Assembly (NCBI GenBank): GCA_050303615.1
Contig: JBNLCC010000029.1
Location: 17,339 to 81,338, forward strand
DNA length: 64,000 nt
Source: CAZDXJ01 sp050303615
GTDB lineage: Bacteria > Pseudomonadota > Gammaproteobacteria > Methylococcales > Methylomonadaceae
Reading direction: 5' to 3'
Under the pieces are notes generated by a model. It was not told the origin of the DNA. It saw only the letters and a program-made list of their open reading frames with translations, and ran no database searches. The position numbers and the translations under genes were made by a program. Every line of letters begins with the position of its first letter. Position 1 is the first letter of the stretch. Below, one piece after another: positions 52,783-61,225 of this stretch.

Positions 52783-53818
52783 TATCATTGGCTGGGATGT
52801 CGGGGGTGCCCATCTTAAGGCGGCAGTCATTGATCAACAGGGGCACATTTTGAAAGTGGTGCAGCAACCCTGTCATTTATGGAAAGGATTGGCGGAGCTA
52901 GAGTACGCGGTGAATGGTATTTTGGAAAAAATAGCCATTGAATGCGATTTCCATGCATTGACGATGACCGGCGAATTAGTTGATTTCTTCGACAACCGTG
53001 AACACGGCGTTAAACAAATCATCAACTTAATGGCAGATCGTTTGGGAGAAGACAAGGTGTCGGTGTTTGCCGGGATGCAAGGTTTTATCAAACCGCAGCA
53101 GTTAACAGAACAAAATTGGGAACGAATCGCTTCCGCGAACTGGCTGGCCAGCGTCTGTTATGCGGCGCAAAAGGTTCAATCTGCTTTATTCATCGATATC
53201 GGTAGTACCACCACCGATATTCTGGTTATCTGTGATGGCCAAGTTAAAGCCAAGGGAATAACCGATTTTCAGCGCCTTTGCTCCGGCGAGTTGGTCTATA
53301 CCGGCATAATCCGCACACCGGTTATGTCTCTCTCCGGACAGGTCAATTTCGAAGGGCAACAGGTTGCGCTGATGGCCGAATATTTTGCGACCATGGCCGA
53401 TGTCTATCGCTTGACCGGAGAGTTGAACGAAGCCCATGATCAAACCGAAGCAGCCGATGGCGGAGCAAAAACGTCATCGGCAAGTGCCAGACGATTGGCC
53501 AGGATGATTGGATGCGACTTTCATGACGGGGAAATACAGCGGTGGAAAAAATTTGCCGGCAATTTACGCGACACACAATTGAATAGCATTTTACAAGCCT
53601 GCTACGGTGTACTCTCAGATTGTGATTGTAATCTGGGAGACGGAATTGTTGGTGCCGGTATCGGCCGTTTTTTAGCAGAGGATCTTGCTAAACGTTTGGA
53701 CTTTGAATATCGGGATTTCAATACCCTGTTTAAACAACAATGGGATCATTCGGCAATAACCATTGCCGACTGTGCGCCGGCGGTTTCGGTTGCCTGTTTG
53801 GCTTTAGTGTGTGGTTAG
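52772..53818 (+). CDS. hydantoinase/oxoprolinase-fold protein of H4MPT/methanofuran-linked C1 metabolism (MfnF-like)
   Basis: A 348-residue protein with an ASKHA-type nucleotide-binding fold: IIGWDVGGAHLKAAVID at the start and ALFIDIGSTTTDILVI near residue 135. It matches the family first noted as associated with tetrahydromethanopterin C1 transfer, which includes archaeal MfnF (joining the furan and tyramine moieties of methanofuran). I chose ATG 52772, with GAGGAATTCGCCC before it. The gene overlaps the ATP-grasp gene by 11 bases in a different frame, so the two are coupled. This pair is the strongest sign of methylotrophy in the window. Confidence 0.85.
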   Translation: MPDNIIGWDVGGAHLKAAVIDQQGHILKVVQQPCHLWKGLAELEYAVNGILEKIAIECDFHALTMTGELVDFFDNREHGVKQIINLMADRLGEDKVSVFAGMQGFIKPQQLTEQNWERIASANWLASVCYAAQKVQSALFIDIGSTTTDILVICDGQVKAKGITDFQRLCSGELVYTGIIRTPVMSLSGQVNFEGQQVALMAEYFATMADVYRLTGELNEAHDQTEAADGGAKTSSASARRLARMIGCDFHDGEIQRWKKFAGNLRDTQLNSILQACYGVLSDCDCNLGDGIVGAGIGRFLAEDLAKRLDFEYRDFNTLFKQQWDHSAITIADCAPAVSVACLALVCG

Positions 53819-53911
53819 TTTTTTAAGCTGTTATAATAGCCAGGTTTAACCGGTTTGAATCCACCTTACTGTTCTTCTCTGATACGCAACGCGTCGCAAA
53901 ACTCATACTGA

Positions 53912-55294
53912 ATGCCGTCATCTAATCTAATGGCCCTTCAATTGCCTTATTTTGAGGACAGTGCCGAATTATTCGCCCCATTAGCCAATCAACCTTGGGC
54001 AGTATTTCTTGATAGCGGGTTTCCCCATAGCCGGCAGGGCCGTTTTGATATTATTGCAGCGGAACCGGTATGTAAACTGCTCACCAGGGGTGAAACAACG
54101 ACCATTACAAAGCGAGGAAAGACGACTTCTTCGCATGATAATCCTTTCGGCTTGGTTAAAAATCAATTATCCGGTAATTTTCAGGCAATCGAGGGTTTAC
54201 CTTTTAGCGGAGGAGCAATAGGCTACTTTTCCTATGATTTGGCCCGGCGTTTGGAAAAATTACCCTGCATTGCCGAAAATGACGAAAAAATTCCGGAAAT
54301 GGCTGTAGGCATTTATCAATGGGCCGTTATTGTCGATCATCAGCGCCGGGAAAGTTGGCTGGTCAGTCCGAACAATCAGCAAAATCTGTCGATGTTAATT
54401 GATCGGTTCAGTCAGCTGCATACAATTACGGATCCGGCGCCGTTTGTGGTTTGCGGGGAAATCAGCTCGAATATGACGCGCGAAGTTTATGCCGCGGCGT
54501 TCAAGCGTGTCAAACATTACCTAAAGGAGGGCGATTGTTATCAGGTGAACCTGGCGCAACGCTTCAGCGCCAACTGTCGGGGAGATCTTTGGCCGGCATA
54601 TCGGTTGCTGCGCAAAATGAATGCGGCGCCATTCAGCTGTTTTATGAATTTACCTGAAGTGCAGGTGCTCAGTTCGTCTCCTGAACGGTTTTTAAAGGTT
54701 GTCAACGGTATTGTTGAAACCAAACCGATCAAGGGTACGCGGCCCAGGAAGATCGATCATAACGCAGACCAGCTGCAACTGTATGATTTGGCCACCAGTT
54801 CCAAGGATAGAGCAGAGAACGTCATGATTGTGGATTTGTTGCGTAACGACATCAGTAAAACCTGTCTTGAAGGATCGGTAAAAGTACCGAAATTATTCGA
54901 TATCGAGAGCTTTGCAACGGTACATCATTTGGTTAGTACCGTAACCGGTAAATTAAGACCGGACCGCCATGCCCTGGATTTATTAAGCAGTTGTTTTCCC
55001 GGCGGCTCGATTACCGGCGCACCCAAGATTCGGGCGATGGAAATTATTGAGGAACTGGAACCCAACAGGCGGGGGATCTACTGCGGATCGATTGGTTATA
55101 TCGGTTTTGACGGCAATATGGATACTAATATCGCAATCAGAACGCTGGTGCAATCCGGCGGTACCATTCGTTTTTGGGCGGGAGGCGGTATTGTCAATGA
55201 TTCGATTTTGGAGGCGGAATATCAGGAAAGTTTTGATAAAGCGGCGGCTATGCTGGAATTGTTAAAACAGATGCATAGCAAGTTAAGCCATTGA
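53912..55294 (+). CDS. pabB: aminodeoxychorismate synthase component I
   Basis: Converts chorismate and glutamine-derived ammonia to 4-amino-4-deoxychorismate, the precursor of p-aminobenzoate. The 460 residues have the chorismate-utilising domain: REVYAAAFKRVKHYLKEGDCYQVNLAQRF, SSPERFLKV, ETKPIKGTRPR, RNDISKTC and GGSITGAPKIRAMEII. KPIKGT is the PabB/TrpE region that differs between aminodeoxychorismate and anthranilate synthases, and here fits PabB. p-Aminobenzoate feeds folate and, in methylotrophs, methanopterin-type cofactors, consistent with the two genes upstream. Confidence 0.92.
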   Translation: MPSSNLMALQLPYFEDSAELFAPLANQPWAVFLDSGFPHSRQGRFDIIAAEPVCKLLTRGETTTITKRGKTTSSHDNPFGLVKNQLSGNFQAIEGLPFSGGAIGYFSYDLARRLEKLPCIAENDEKIPEMAVGIYQWAVIVDHQRRESWLVSPNNQQNLSMLIDRFSQLHTITDPAPFVVCGEISSNMTREVYAAAFKRVKHYLKEGDCYQVNLAQRFSANCRGDLWPAYRLLRKMNAAPFSCFMNLPEVQVLSSSPERFLKVVNGIVETKPIKGTRPRKIDHNADQLQLYDLATSSKDRAENVMIVDLLRNDISKTCLEGSVKVPKLFDIESFATVHHLVSTVTGKLRPDRHALDLLSSCFPGGSITGAPKIRAMEIIEELEPNRRGIYCGSIGYIGFDGNMDTNIAIRTLVQSGGTIRFWAGGGIVNDSILEAEYQESFDKAAAMLELLKQMHSKLSH

Positions 55295-55314
55295 GGACAC
55301 TGGAGATAATCATC

Positions 55315-56346
55315 GTGAGGGCAACATTAATACGTGTCGGCTTTGGTTTTTGCTGGATTGTCGCTGTGTTATTGTCGGCGTGTAACCAATACTCCGAGCG
55401 ATATCAATTTGTGCATGGCGGACCGACGATGGGAACCAGCTTCAGTATCAAAGTTCCCCATTTGCCGAAGACGGTCGATGCCGATCAGTTAAAAGCCGAC
55501 ATTGACCGGCATTTGAATGAGATAAACGGCACCATGTCCACTTATCTGGAGGACTCCGAATTATCTCAATTCAACGGCAAGCTTTCCACTGATTGGCAAC
55601 CGGTCTCCGCAGCACTGTTTGCCGTCTTAAAACAAGCGCAGCAAATCAGTGTTTTATCCGGCGGCGCTTATGATGTCACTATCGGGCCATTGGTGAATCT
55701 TTGGGGATTCGGGCCGGACCCCATGGTTTTTGAAGCGCCGGCGGACGACTTAGTCAATCGGAAATTGAACGAAATCGGGTATACCCATCTCAAATTAAGG
55801 GATGATCCGTTAGCGGTAAAAAAGGACATTCCTGAATTGTATCTCGATCTTTCATCGCTCGCCAAAGGCTATGCCGTGGATCGGATCGGCGAATTGTTGG
55901 AAGCAAATAAAATAACGGATTATCTGGTCGAGATTGGCGGTGAAATCAAATTGAAGGGCAATAATATTAACGGCAAGCCCTGGCGGATCGCTATTGAAAA
56001 ACCCGCTGCGGATAAAAGAATGATTCAAAGGATTTTACCGATTACCGATATTGCCGTCGCCACTTCCGGCGATTACCGGAATTTTTTTGAACACAATGGT
56101 GTGCGTTTTTCCCATACTATCGATCCCCGGACCGGCCGGCCGATAACGCATAAATTAGCATCAGTGACGATATTGAGGCATACTACGATGGAGGCGGATG
56201 CATTGGCAACTGCGTTAATGGTGTTAGGGCCTGAGCGGGGATTCCAATTGGCTGAACAGCAACAAATGGCTGCATTATTCATTGTTAAAAGTGACGGCGG
56301 CTTCGTTGAAAAAAGCACCTCTGCATATACTGAATTGACACGGTGA
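55315..56346 (+). CDS. apbE: FAD:protein FMN transferase (ApbE), lipoprotein
   Basis: Attaches FMN covalently to threonine residues of Na+-NQR or RNF subunits and related flavoproteins. The 343-residue protein starts with GTG 55315 (GGAG nine bases upstream); a TTG at 55291 overlapping the pabB stop is the alternative. The signal ends with lipobox LLSAC (C23). Core motifs: GPTMGTSFSIKVP, MSTYLEDSELSQFN, LDLSSLAKGYAVDRI, HTIDPRTGRPI and MEADALATALMVLG. nqrM follows five bases later, pointing to Na+-translocating NADH dehydrogenase maturation, although nqrABCDEF are not in the window. Confidence 0.95.
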   Translation: MRATLIRVGFGFCWIVAVLLSACNQYSERYQFVHGGPTMGTSFSIKVPHLPKTVDADQLKADIDRHLNEINGTMSTYLEDSELSQFNGKLSTDWQPVSAALFAVLKQAQQISVLSGGAYDVTIGPLVNLWGFGPDPMVFEAPADDLVNRKLNEIGYTHLKLRDDPLAVKKDIPELYLDLSSLAKGYAVDRIGELLEANKITDYLVEIGGEIKLKGNNINGKPWRIAIEKPAADKRMIQRILPITDIAVATSGDYRNFFEHNGVRFSHTIDPRTGRPITHKLASVTILRHTTMEADALATALMVLGPERGFQLAEQQQMAALFIVKSDGGFVEKSTSAYTELTR

Positions 56347-56350
56347 TGTG

Positions 56351-56530
56351 ATGACTTATTTTTTGATAACATTTGTTTTTATGTTGATCGTCGTGGTGAT
56401 TATGGCGATCGGCGTTATTTTCGGCAGGCATGCCATTAAGGGTTCTTGTGGCGGCGCCAACAACGGTGAATGTGTTTGTGTCGAAAAATGTGATAAGCGT
56501 AAAAAACTGGAAGCGGACGGAAACATTTAA
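56351..56530 (+). CDS. nqrM: Na+-NQR maturation protein NqrM
   Basis: A 59-residue protein with one transmembrane helix (FLITFVFMLIVVVIMAIGVIF) followed by KGSCGG and four cysteines (C33, C41, C43, C47) in a CVCVEKC context. This layout matches NqrM, needed to insert the iron centre between NqrD and NqrE. It lies directly after apbE, the second NQR maturation factor. I chose ATG 56351. Confidence 0.88.
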   Translation: MTYFLITFVFMLIVVVIMAIGVIFGRHAIKGSCGGANNGECVCVEKCDKRKKLEADGNI

Positions 56531-56693
56531 TGTTGGTTGATGGCGGGGCTTTTTAGTAATGCATTGCCCATGCTGTCAGCATGCGCTGCAAAAAGTTAAT
56601 AGACGGACTTAATGCGGTTTTGGAAGCAGGAAAACCGGTATATTGTTATTGTTCGTTGTATTAATCATATTAATAATAATCGAGGATTTATTT

Positions 56694-57095
56694 ATGAGTA
56701 AGCTGGCTAAAATAACGGTCGCTGACTACATGTCGAGCAGATTGATTTCCTTATCTCAGGATTCCGATGTCATTCAAGCCATCAACAAATTGTTGATTCA
56801 CAAAATTCCCAACGCGCCAGTCGTTGATGAACAGGGCAATTTAGTCGGTATGTTTTCTGAAAAAGATGCGATGAAGGTTGTATTGGAAGCGGCATATAAT
56901 CAAGGCATGGCCGGTAAAGTGGGCGAGTTTATGACAAAGCACGCGGTCACTATCAGTGCGGATGCCAGTCTTGTAGATGCTGCCGAAAAATTGCAAGACT
57001 CGTCGGTACGCTGTTTTCCCGTCTATAGCGGAACCGACCTGGTCGGAATTATCAGTCGCTCCGACGTTCTACGTGCGCTTGTTTCAATACGCTAA
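56694..57095 (+). CDS. CBS-domain protein
   Basis: A 133-residue protein made of two CBS domains (about residues 8-65 and 75-132): VADYMSSRLISLSQDSDVIQAINKLL, PVVDEQGNLVGMFSEKDAMK, then VGEFMTKHAVTISADASLVDAAEKL and GIISRSDVLRAL. A pair of this kind binds adenosyl ligands and usually regulates a partner. None is fused or adjacent, so the target is unknown. I chose ATG 56694 with GAGGATTTATTT upstream. Confidence 0.88.
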   Translation: MSKLAKITVADYMSSRLISLSQDSDVIQAINKLLIHKIPNAPVVDEQGNLVGMFSEKDAMKVVLEAAYNQGMAGKVGEFMTKHAVTISADASLVDAAEKLQDSSVRCFPVYSGTDLVGIISRSDVLRALVSIR

Positions 57096-57109
57096 CGCCG
57101 TTTTGGCTC

Positions 57110-57144
57110 GGCCGCTCCGTTTTTCGCCAATCCGGTGAGCGGCC
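57110..57144. terminator. inverted repeat between the CBS gene and sbcB
   Basis: GGCCGCTC (57110-57117) and GAGCGGCC (57137-57144) form a perfect eight-base stem with a 19-base loop, followed by an A+T-rich stretch. It may end the CBS transcript; the T tract is poor. Confidence 0.4.
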
Positions 57145-57220
57145 ATTTCATTAAATTTTGAACGCTGTTTTTTTCTCCGATTCCGTTAACAACGGCCGCA
57201 TTAATTAAGGTTTTGCCATA

Positions 57221-58657
57221 ATGACGCAGACGCTATACTGGCACGATTACGAAACCTTCGGATTAGATCCTCGTCGGGACCGGCCTGCCCAGTTTGCGGG
57301 TGTGCGGACGGATTATGATCTCAATATCATAGAAGCGCCGCTGGCTATTTACTGTAAATTGGCCGATGATTATTTGCCGCAACCCGAGTCTTGCCTGGTT
57401 ACCGGCATCACACCCCAGATAGCGGCCGCTAAAGGACTCCCGGAAGCGGAATTTATCAGCCTGATCCACCGGCAAATTTCCCGACCGGGAACGTGCACAC
57501 TCGGTTACAACAGCATACGTTTTGATGATGAGGTAACCCGCAATGTATTGTACCGTAATTTCTTCGACCCCTATGCCAGAGAATGGAAAAACGGCAACTC
57601 CCGGTGGGATATTATCGATTTGGTCAGGGCGGCCAGAGCATTGCGTCCCGAAGGAATTGAATGGCCGGTATATGAAGACGGCAGACCCTGTTTTCGCTTG
57701 GAGGAATTAACGGCAGCGAATGGCTTGCAACATGATTCGGCACATGACGCGCTGTCCGACGTGCGTGCAACGATCGAGTTTGCAAAGTTATTAAAAAAGG
57801 CACAGCCGAAATTATATCAGTTTGTTTTCGAACACCGTGTCAAAAGCCAGGTGTTGTCACTGCTGAAAGTGGGCAGCCGGACACCTGTCTTGCATGTTTC
57901 AGGCATGTATCCCTCTGAAAAGGGATGTATCGCTGTTGTGTTGCCGTTAGGCGGGCATCCGACCAACAATAACGGCATGCTGGTCTATGATCTTTCTATT
58001 GATCCCGAGCCTTTGTTGAGTTTGCCGGCTGAGGAAATTCATCGAAGAATTTTTACTGCAACGGAAGATTTGCCCGAAGATGTGCAGCGGATACCGATTA
58101 AAACGGTGCATATCAACAAGTGTCCGCTAATTGCCCCGCTGTCGGTGCTAAGGGATCGCGATGCGGAACGGCTGCAAATAGACCCGGATGAATGGCGCGC
58201 TAACCTAGACAAAATAAAACGCAGTAAAGGCCTGTCGGAAAAATTATCCGGCGTATTCGGTGTCGGCGCGTTTGCTGATCAAAACGATCCTGACTTAATG
58301 ATATACAGCGGCGGTTTTTTTAATGATGCGGATAAAGCCGCGGTGGAAATGGTACAAAACACAACTGCCGATCAGCTATCAAGCTTGCAACTTCATTTCA
58401 GGGATAAACGCCTTCCGGAAATGCTGTTTCGCTATCGCGGCCGAAATTTTCCCGAGACTTTGACTATTGATGAGCGGCAACGGTGGCGGACTTTTTGTCA
58501 GGATAGAATAACCAATAAACAAAATCCGGCATCGGCTATCGTTATCGAAGATTATTTGGCAAAAATAGCCGACTTAAGAAAATCAACAGAGGGAAATAGT
58601 GCTTTATTGGCTGATCTTGAGCAGTATGCGCATGATCTATTGCAAAAATTACAATAA
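57221..58657 (+). CDS. sbcB: exodeoxyribonuclease I
   Basis: 3'-5' single-strand exonuclease of recombination and mismatch repair. The 478-residue protein has the DEDDh core, with ExoI in YWHDYETFGLDPRRDRPAQFAGVRTD, the ExoII part GYNSIRFDDEVTRN, and DSAHDALSDVRAT with the catalytic histidine. The SH3-like and C-terminal ExoI domains follow. Length is that of E. coli ExoI (475). It is monocistronic. Confidence 0.97.
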   Translation: MTQTLYWHDYETFGLDPRRDRPAQFAGVRTDYDLNIIEAPLAIYCKLADDYLPQPESCLVTGITPQIAAAKGLPEAEFISLIHRQISRPGTCTLGYNSIRFDDEVTRNVLYRNFFDPYAREWKNGNSRWDIIDLVRAARALRPEGIEWPVYEDGRPCFRLEELTAANGLQHDSAHDALSDVRATIEFAKLLKKAQPKLYQFVFEHRVKSQVLSLLKVGSRTPVLHVSGMYPSEKGCIAVVLPLGGHPTNNNGMLVYDLSIDPEPLLSLPAEEIHRRIFTATEDLPEDVQRIPIKTVHINKCPLIAPLSVLRDRDAERLQIDPDEWRANLDKIKRSKGLSEKLSGVFGVGAFADQNDPDLMIYSGGFFNDADKAAVEMVQNTTADQLSSLQLHFRDKRLPEMLFRYRGRNFPETLTIDERQRWRTFCQDRITNKQNPASAIVIEDYLAKIADLRKSTEGNSALLADLEQYAHDLLQKLQ

Positions 58658-58802
58658 ATAGGGTTAGGGGTGGCGAAATCAAACCGTCCGGCCGGCATTT
58701 TTTTCTGTTTTGCTTTTATCACCGCGACTAATTTTTAGCAGCATCTAAAATGTCATATAATTGGCAGTTTACAAATTTATAGTCCTGAATAGGAAGTCTT
58801 TT

Positions 58803-59405
58803 ATGAAAAAAACCACTTTAATCGTTTCTTTGTTATTTTTCTTCTTTGCCACTGCGGCGAGTGCCCATGGGCCGGTTCGTGCAAAACTGACCGCGAGCGT
58901 TACGATCAATGCGCCTGCCGATAAGGTATGGGCTGTGATAAAGAATTTCGATGACATGTCATGGCACCCCGCTATTGCCAATACCGAAGGAAAGGGGGGC
59001 AATAAGAAAAAAGCGACCCGCGTTCTGACGTTGCAAAACGGCGGAACCATTACCGAAGAATTAAAGGCGTACAAAGACGATAAAATGTCGATGAAATATA
59101 AAATAACCGATATGAGTACCCAGGGTACTATTCAACATGCCGGACAAGAAGAAAAAATTCCGGTTCTGCCGGTCAATAATTATGCGGCGACATTGACTGT
59201 TAAACCCAAAGGCAGCAGTTCTGTTGTACAGTGGGTTGCCACCTATTACCGCGCCTACATGAACAATAATCCGCCGGCGGAATTAAATGAAGAAGCGGCC
59301 GACAAGGCGGTCACTGCGGTATTAAGTGAAGGGTTGGCTGCATTGCAGAAAAAATTCGATCCGAGTGCCGACGGTTCGGACGTAAAAGTAAAAATTAAAA
59401 GATAA
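58803..59405 (+). CDS. mxaD: MxaD-like periplasmic SRPBCC protein
   Basis: A 200-residue secreted protein: signal peptide (MKKTTLIVSLLFFFFATAASA), then a START/SRPBCC fold: HGPVRAKLTASVTINAPADKVW, FDDMSWHPAIANTEG, GGNKKKATRVLTL, and NNPPAELNEEAADKA. These match MxaD, a periplasmic protein that assists electron transfer between methanol dehydrogenase and cytochrome cL in methylotrophs. A short insertion (around STQGTIQHAGQEEKIP) is unlike the M. extorquens protein I have in mind. I chose ATG 58803, with AGGAAGTCTTTT before it. A TATAAT lies at 58756-58761. It precedes a YVTN propeller gene. Confidence 0.82.
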   Translation: MKKTTLIVSLLFFFFATAASAHGPVRAKLTASVTINAPADKVWAVIKNFDDMSWHPAIANTEGKGGNKKKATRVLTLQNGGTITEELKAYKDDKMSMKYKITDMSTQGTIQHAGQEEKIPVLPVNNYAATLTVKPKGSSSVVQWVATYYRAYMNNNPPAELNEEAADKAVTAVLSEGLAALQKKFDPSADGSDVKVKIKR

Positions 59406-59430
59406 GCCGCACACCGAGGCTTAGTTTACG

Positions 59431-60396
59431 ATGAATTTCAGGACGGCTGCGATGAAGACTGTGGCGACTTTGTTCGCCACGCTTTTGACCTATGCCGAGT
59501 TGCCGGCAAAACCCTATGCGTATATCTCCAATCAATTGGATAATAGCGTTACCGTGGTTGATACAACGACCAATTCTGTCGTTACAACAATCGAGGTCAA
59601 GGGAAAGCCGGTCGGTGTCGCGGTCAATGACCGTAAGCCCCAGATATATATCAGCGTTCCTCAAGGCGGCGGGTTTGTTGTTCTGGACAGCGATAAATTA
59701 TCAGTTAGCAACTTTATCCCGGTGAATAATGGGGCCGTAGGCATCGCTACGGATATTGACGGGAAAAGGGTGTTTGTCGCAGACTGGTATGAAAATACCG
59801 TTGCCGTATTTGATACGCAAAACTTCAAACTGATCAAAACAATCGCCGTAGGCCGTTCACCTTCCGGTATGATAGTCAGTCCGGATAATCGATGGCTGTA
59901 TGTGGCAAATCGCGTCGACGATTCGGTTTCACAGATCGATTTAGCGAAATTATCAATCAGAAATACCACGAAAGTCGGCACGCATCCGTTCGGCCTTACC
60001 ATTGACTCCGAAGGCAAACGGATCTATAGCGCCAATGTTGAAAGTGATGATGTGACCGTGCTGTCCGCAGACCACTTAAAACGCCTGGCAACGGTTAAGG
60101 TGCAAAGCCGGCCCTATGCCGTTGCGTTGGCACTGCAGGATAGACGGCTGTTTGTTACCAACCAGGATGAAAGTACTGTTTCGGTTATCGACACCAAAAC
60201 TTTGGAGGAAATCGCGGTGATTGAAGTCGGCGAAAAACCGGAAGGCATCAGTACGCACCCGGATGACCGGCACGTTTATGTTGCCAATTGGCTGGACAGT
60301 ACGGTTTCAGTGATAGATGCACAAACCTTGCGTGTGGTCGAAACGATTGCAACCGGCGAAGGCAGCCGTGCTTTCGGCCGGTTTATCAGCAGATGA
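59431..60396 (+). CDS. YVTN-family beta-propeller protein
   Basis: A 321-residue exported protein, with repeated blades of about 42 residues such as YAYISNQLDNSVTVVDT, VFVADWYENTVAVFDT, WLYVANRVDDSVSQID, RLFVTNQDESTVSVID and HVYVANWLDSTVSVIDA. These form a six- or seven-bladed propeller like those of PQQ-dependent and nitrous oxide reductase systems, but no cofactor or catalytic motif is seen. Start at ATG 59431; ATG 59452 would give a more compact signal peptide. It is 25 bases after the mxaD-like gene, so it may act with it in the periplasm. Confidence 0.85.
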   Translation: MNFRTAAMKTVATLFATLLTYAELPAKPYAYISNQLDNSVTVVDTTTNSVVTTIEVKGKPVGVAVNDRKPQIYISVPQGGGFVVLDSDKLSVSNFIPVNNGAVGIATDIDGKRVFVADWYENTVAVFDTQNFKLIKTIAVGRSPSGMIVSPDNRWLYVANRVDDSVSQIDLAKLSIRNTTKVGTHPFGLTIDSEGKRIYSANVESDDVTVLSADHLKRLATVKVQSRPYAVALALQDRRLFVTNQDESTVSVIDTKTLEEIAVIEVGEKPEGISTHPDDRHVYVANWLDSTVSVIDAQTLRVVETIATGEGSRAFGRFISR

Positions 60397-60412
60397 ATAT
60401 CAGGTCGTATCC

Positions 60413-60739
60413 ATGACTGAAAAAATCCAGCAAATAGAGCATTATCTTTTTGAGGTTGAAGTGGAATTGCGGCGCTTAAACTATTGGCAAGAAGGTCCTC
60501 CGACAGCGGATGCGTTGTCCAGTGAACTGCCGTTCTGTCACGATACGTTGAAATTTACGCAATGGCTGCAGTTTGTTTTCCTGCGGAGAATGAAGATGCT
60601 GTTGGAATCATCTGCAAAGTTGCCTTCGGTTTGTGGAATTGCGCCTTATGCCGAAGAATATTTTAAGACGAGCAATGACGATGTCAGTGTTTTACTGGAG
60701 CATTTAAAAGCGCTTGATAAACTGTTGACGACAAATTGA
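60413..60739 (+). CDS. YqcC-family protein (DUF446)
   Basis: A 108-residue helical protein: IEHYLFEVEVELRRLNYWQEGPPT, LPFCHDTLKFTQWLQFVFLRRMKMLLE. This fits the YqcC family, which in E. coli sits beside truC; no function is known. I chose ATG 60413; an open frame from 60317 overlaps the propeller gene and is unlikely to be used. Confidence 0.87.
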   Translation: MTEKIQQIEHYLFEVEVELRRLNYWQEGPPTADALSSELPFCHDTLKFTQWLQFVFLRRMKMLLESSAKLPSVCGIAPYAEEYFKTSNDDVSVLLEHLKALDKLLTTN

Positions 60740-60758
60740 CATATGACAGGAAAATTAT

Positions 60759-61046
60759 ATGGCCGAAACTGTAGATGAGCTGACGGTATCCTATACTGAC
60801 GGCGGTATTGAGACCGTTAAGGAATTGGATAAAAAAATTCTAACCAAGGGTGCCTGGGCAACGGTTATTTTCCGATATCAGGATTGGAACCGCAGTAAGG
60901 AAGAATATGGCCCTGATAAATATACTATTCGCCGCTATCAAAAAAGAAACGGCGAATATATTCCCAAATCCAAATTCAATATTTCCAGCAAGGATCAGGC
61001 AAAAAGTATTATTGCGGCATTGGAAGAATGGATTGGGGATGATTGA
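60759..61046 (+). CDS. conserved hypothetical protein, 95 residues
   Basis: A small basic cytoplasmic protein: TDGGIETVKELDKKILTKGAWATVIFRYQDW, DKYTIRRYQKRNGEYIPKSKFNIS. I have seen similar sequences in other proteobacteria but know no function. It follows the YqcC gene after 19 bases with ACAGGAAAATTAT as ribosome-binding site. The strand-rich middle with many aromatic residues suggests an OB- or SH3-like fold, but this is a guess. Confidence 0.8.
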   Translation: MAETVDELTVSYTDGGIETVKELDKKILTKGAWATVIFRYQDWNRSKEEYGPDKYTIRRYQKRNGEYIPKSKFNISSKDQAKSIIAALEEWIGDD

Positions 61047-61114
61047 ATAAGAGGACGGTTGGTAAGACTGCCGACCGGGGAATGAGCACAGCCATTACCG
61101 AAATAGCTCGACAT

Positions 61115-61142
61115 GGTGTGCTGAGGCGCGTAGCGCATCACT
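61115..61142. repeat. REP-like hairpin repeat, copy 2
   Basis: GGTGTGC and GCGCATC pair around an 11-base loop, followed by ACT. It matches 23 of 28 positions of the copy at 41327-41354. It lies in the 179-base gap between the 95-residue gene and the lipoprotein gene, which shows nothing else clear. Confidence 0.4.
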
Positions 61143-61225
61143 CGCTCTAAATTCTTAATGGTCCCAATAATTAACCATCCAGGCTCACGCAGGGATTTTT
61201 TATCATTGACATAAAGGTTTTTCAA

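Noticed and set aside
59500..60390. Repeated DNA suggesting a tandem array
   Set aside because: The periodicity is that of propeller blades at protein level (YVAN...TVSVID); the DNA copies have diverged, so it is not a repeat locus.
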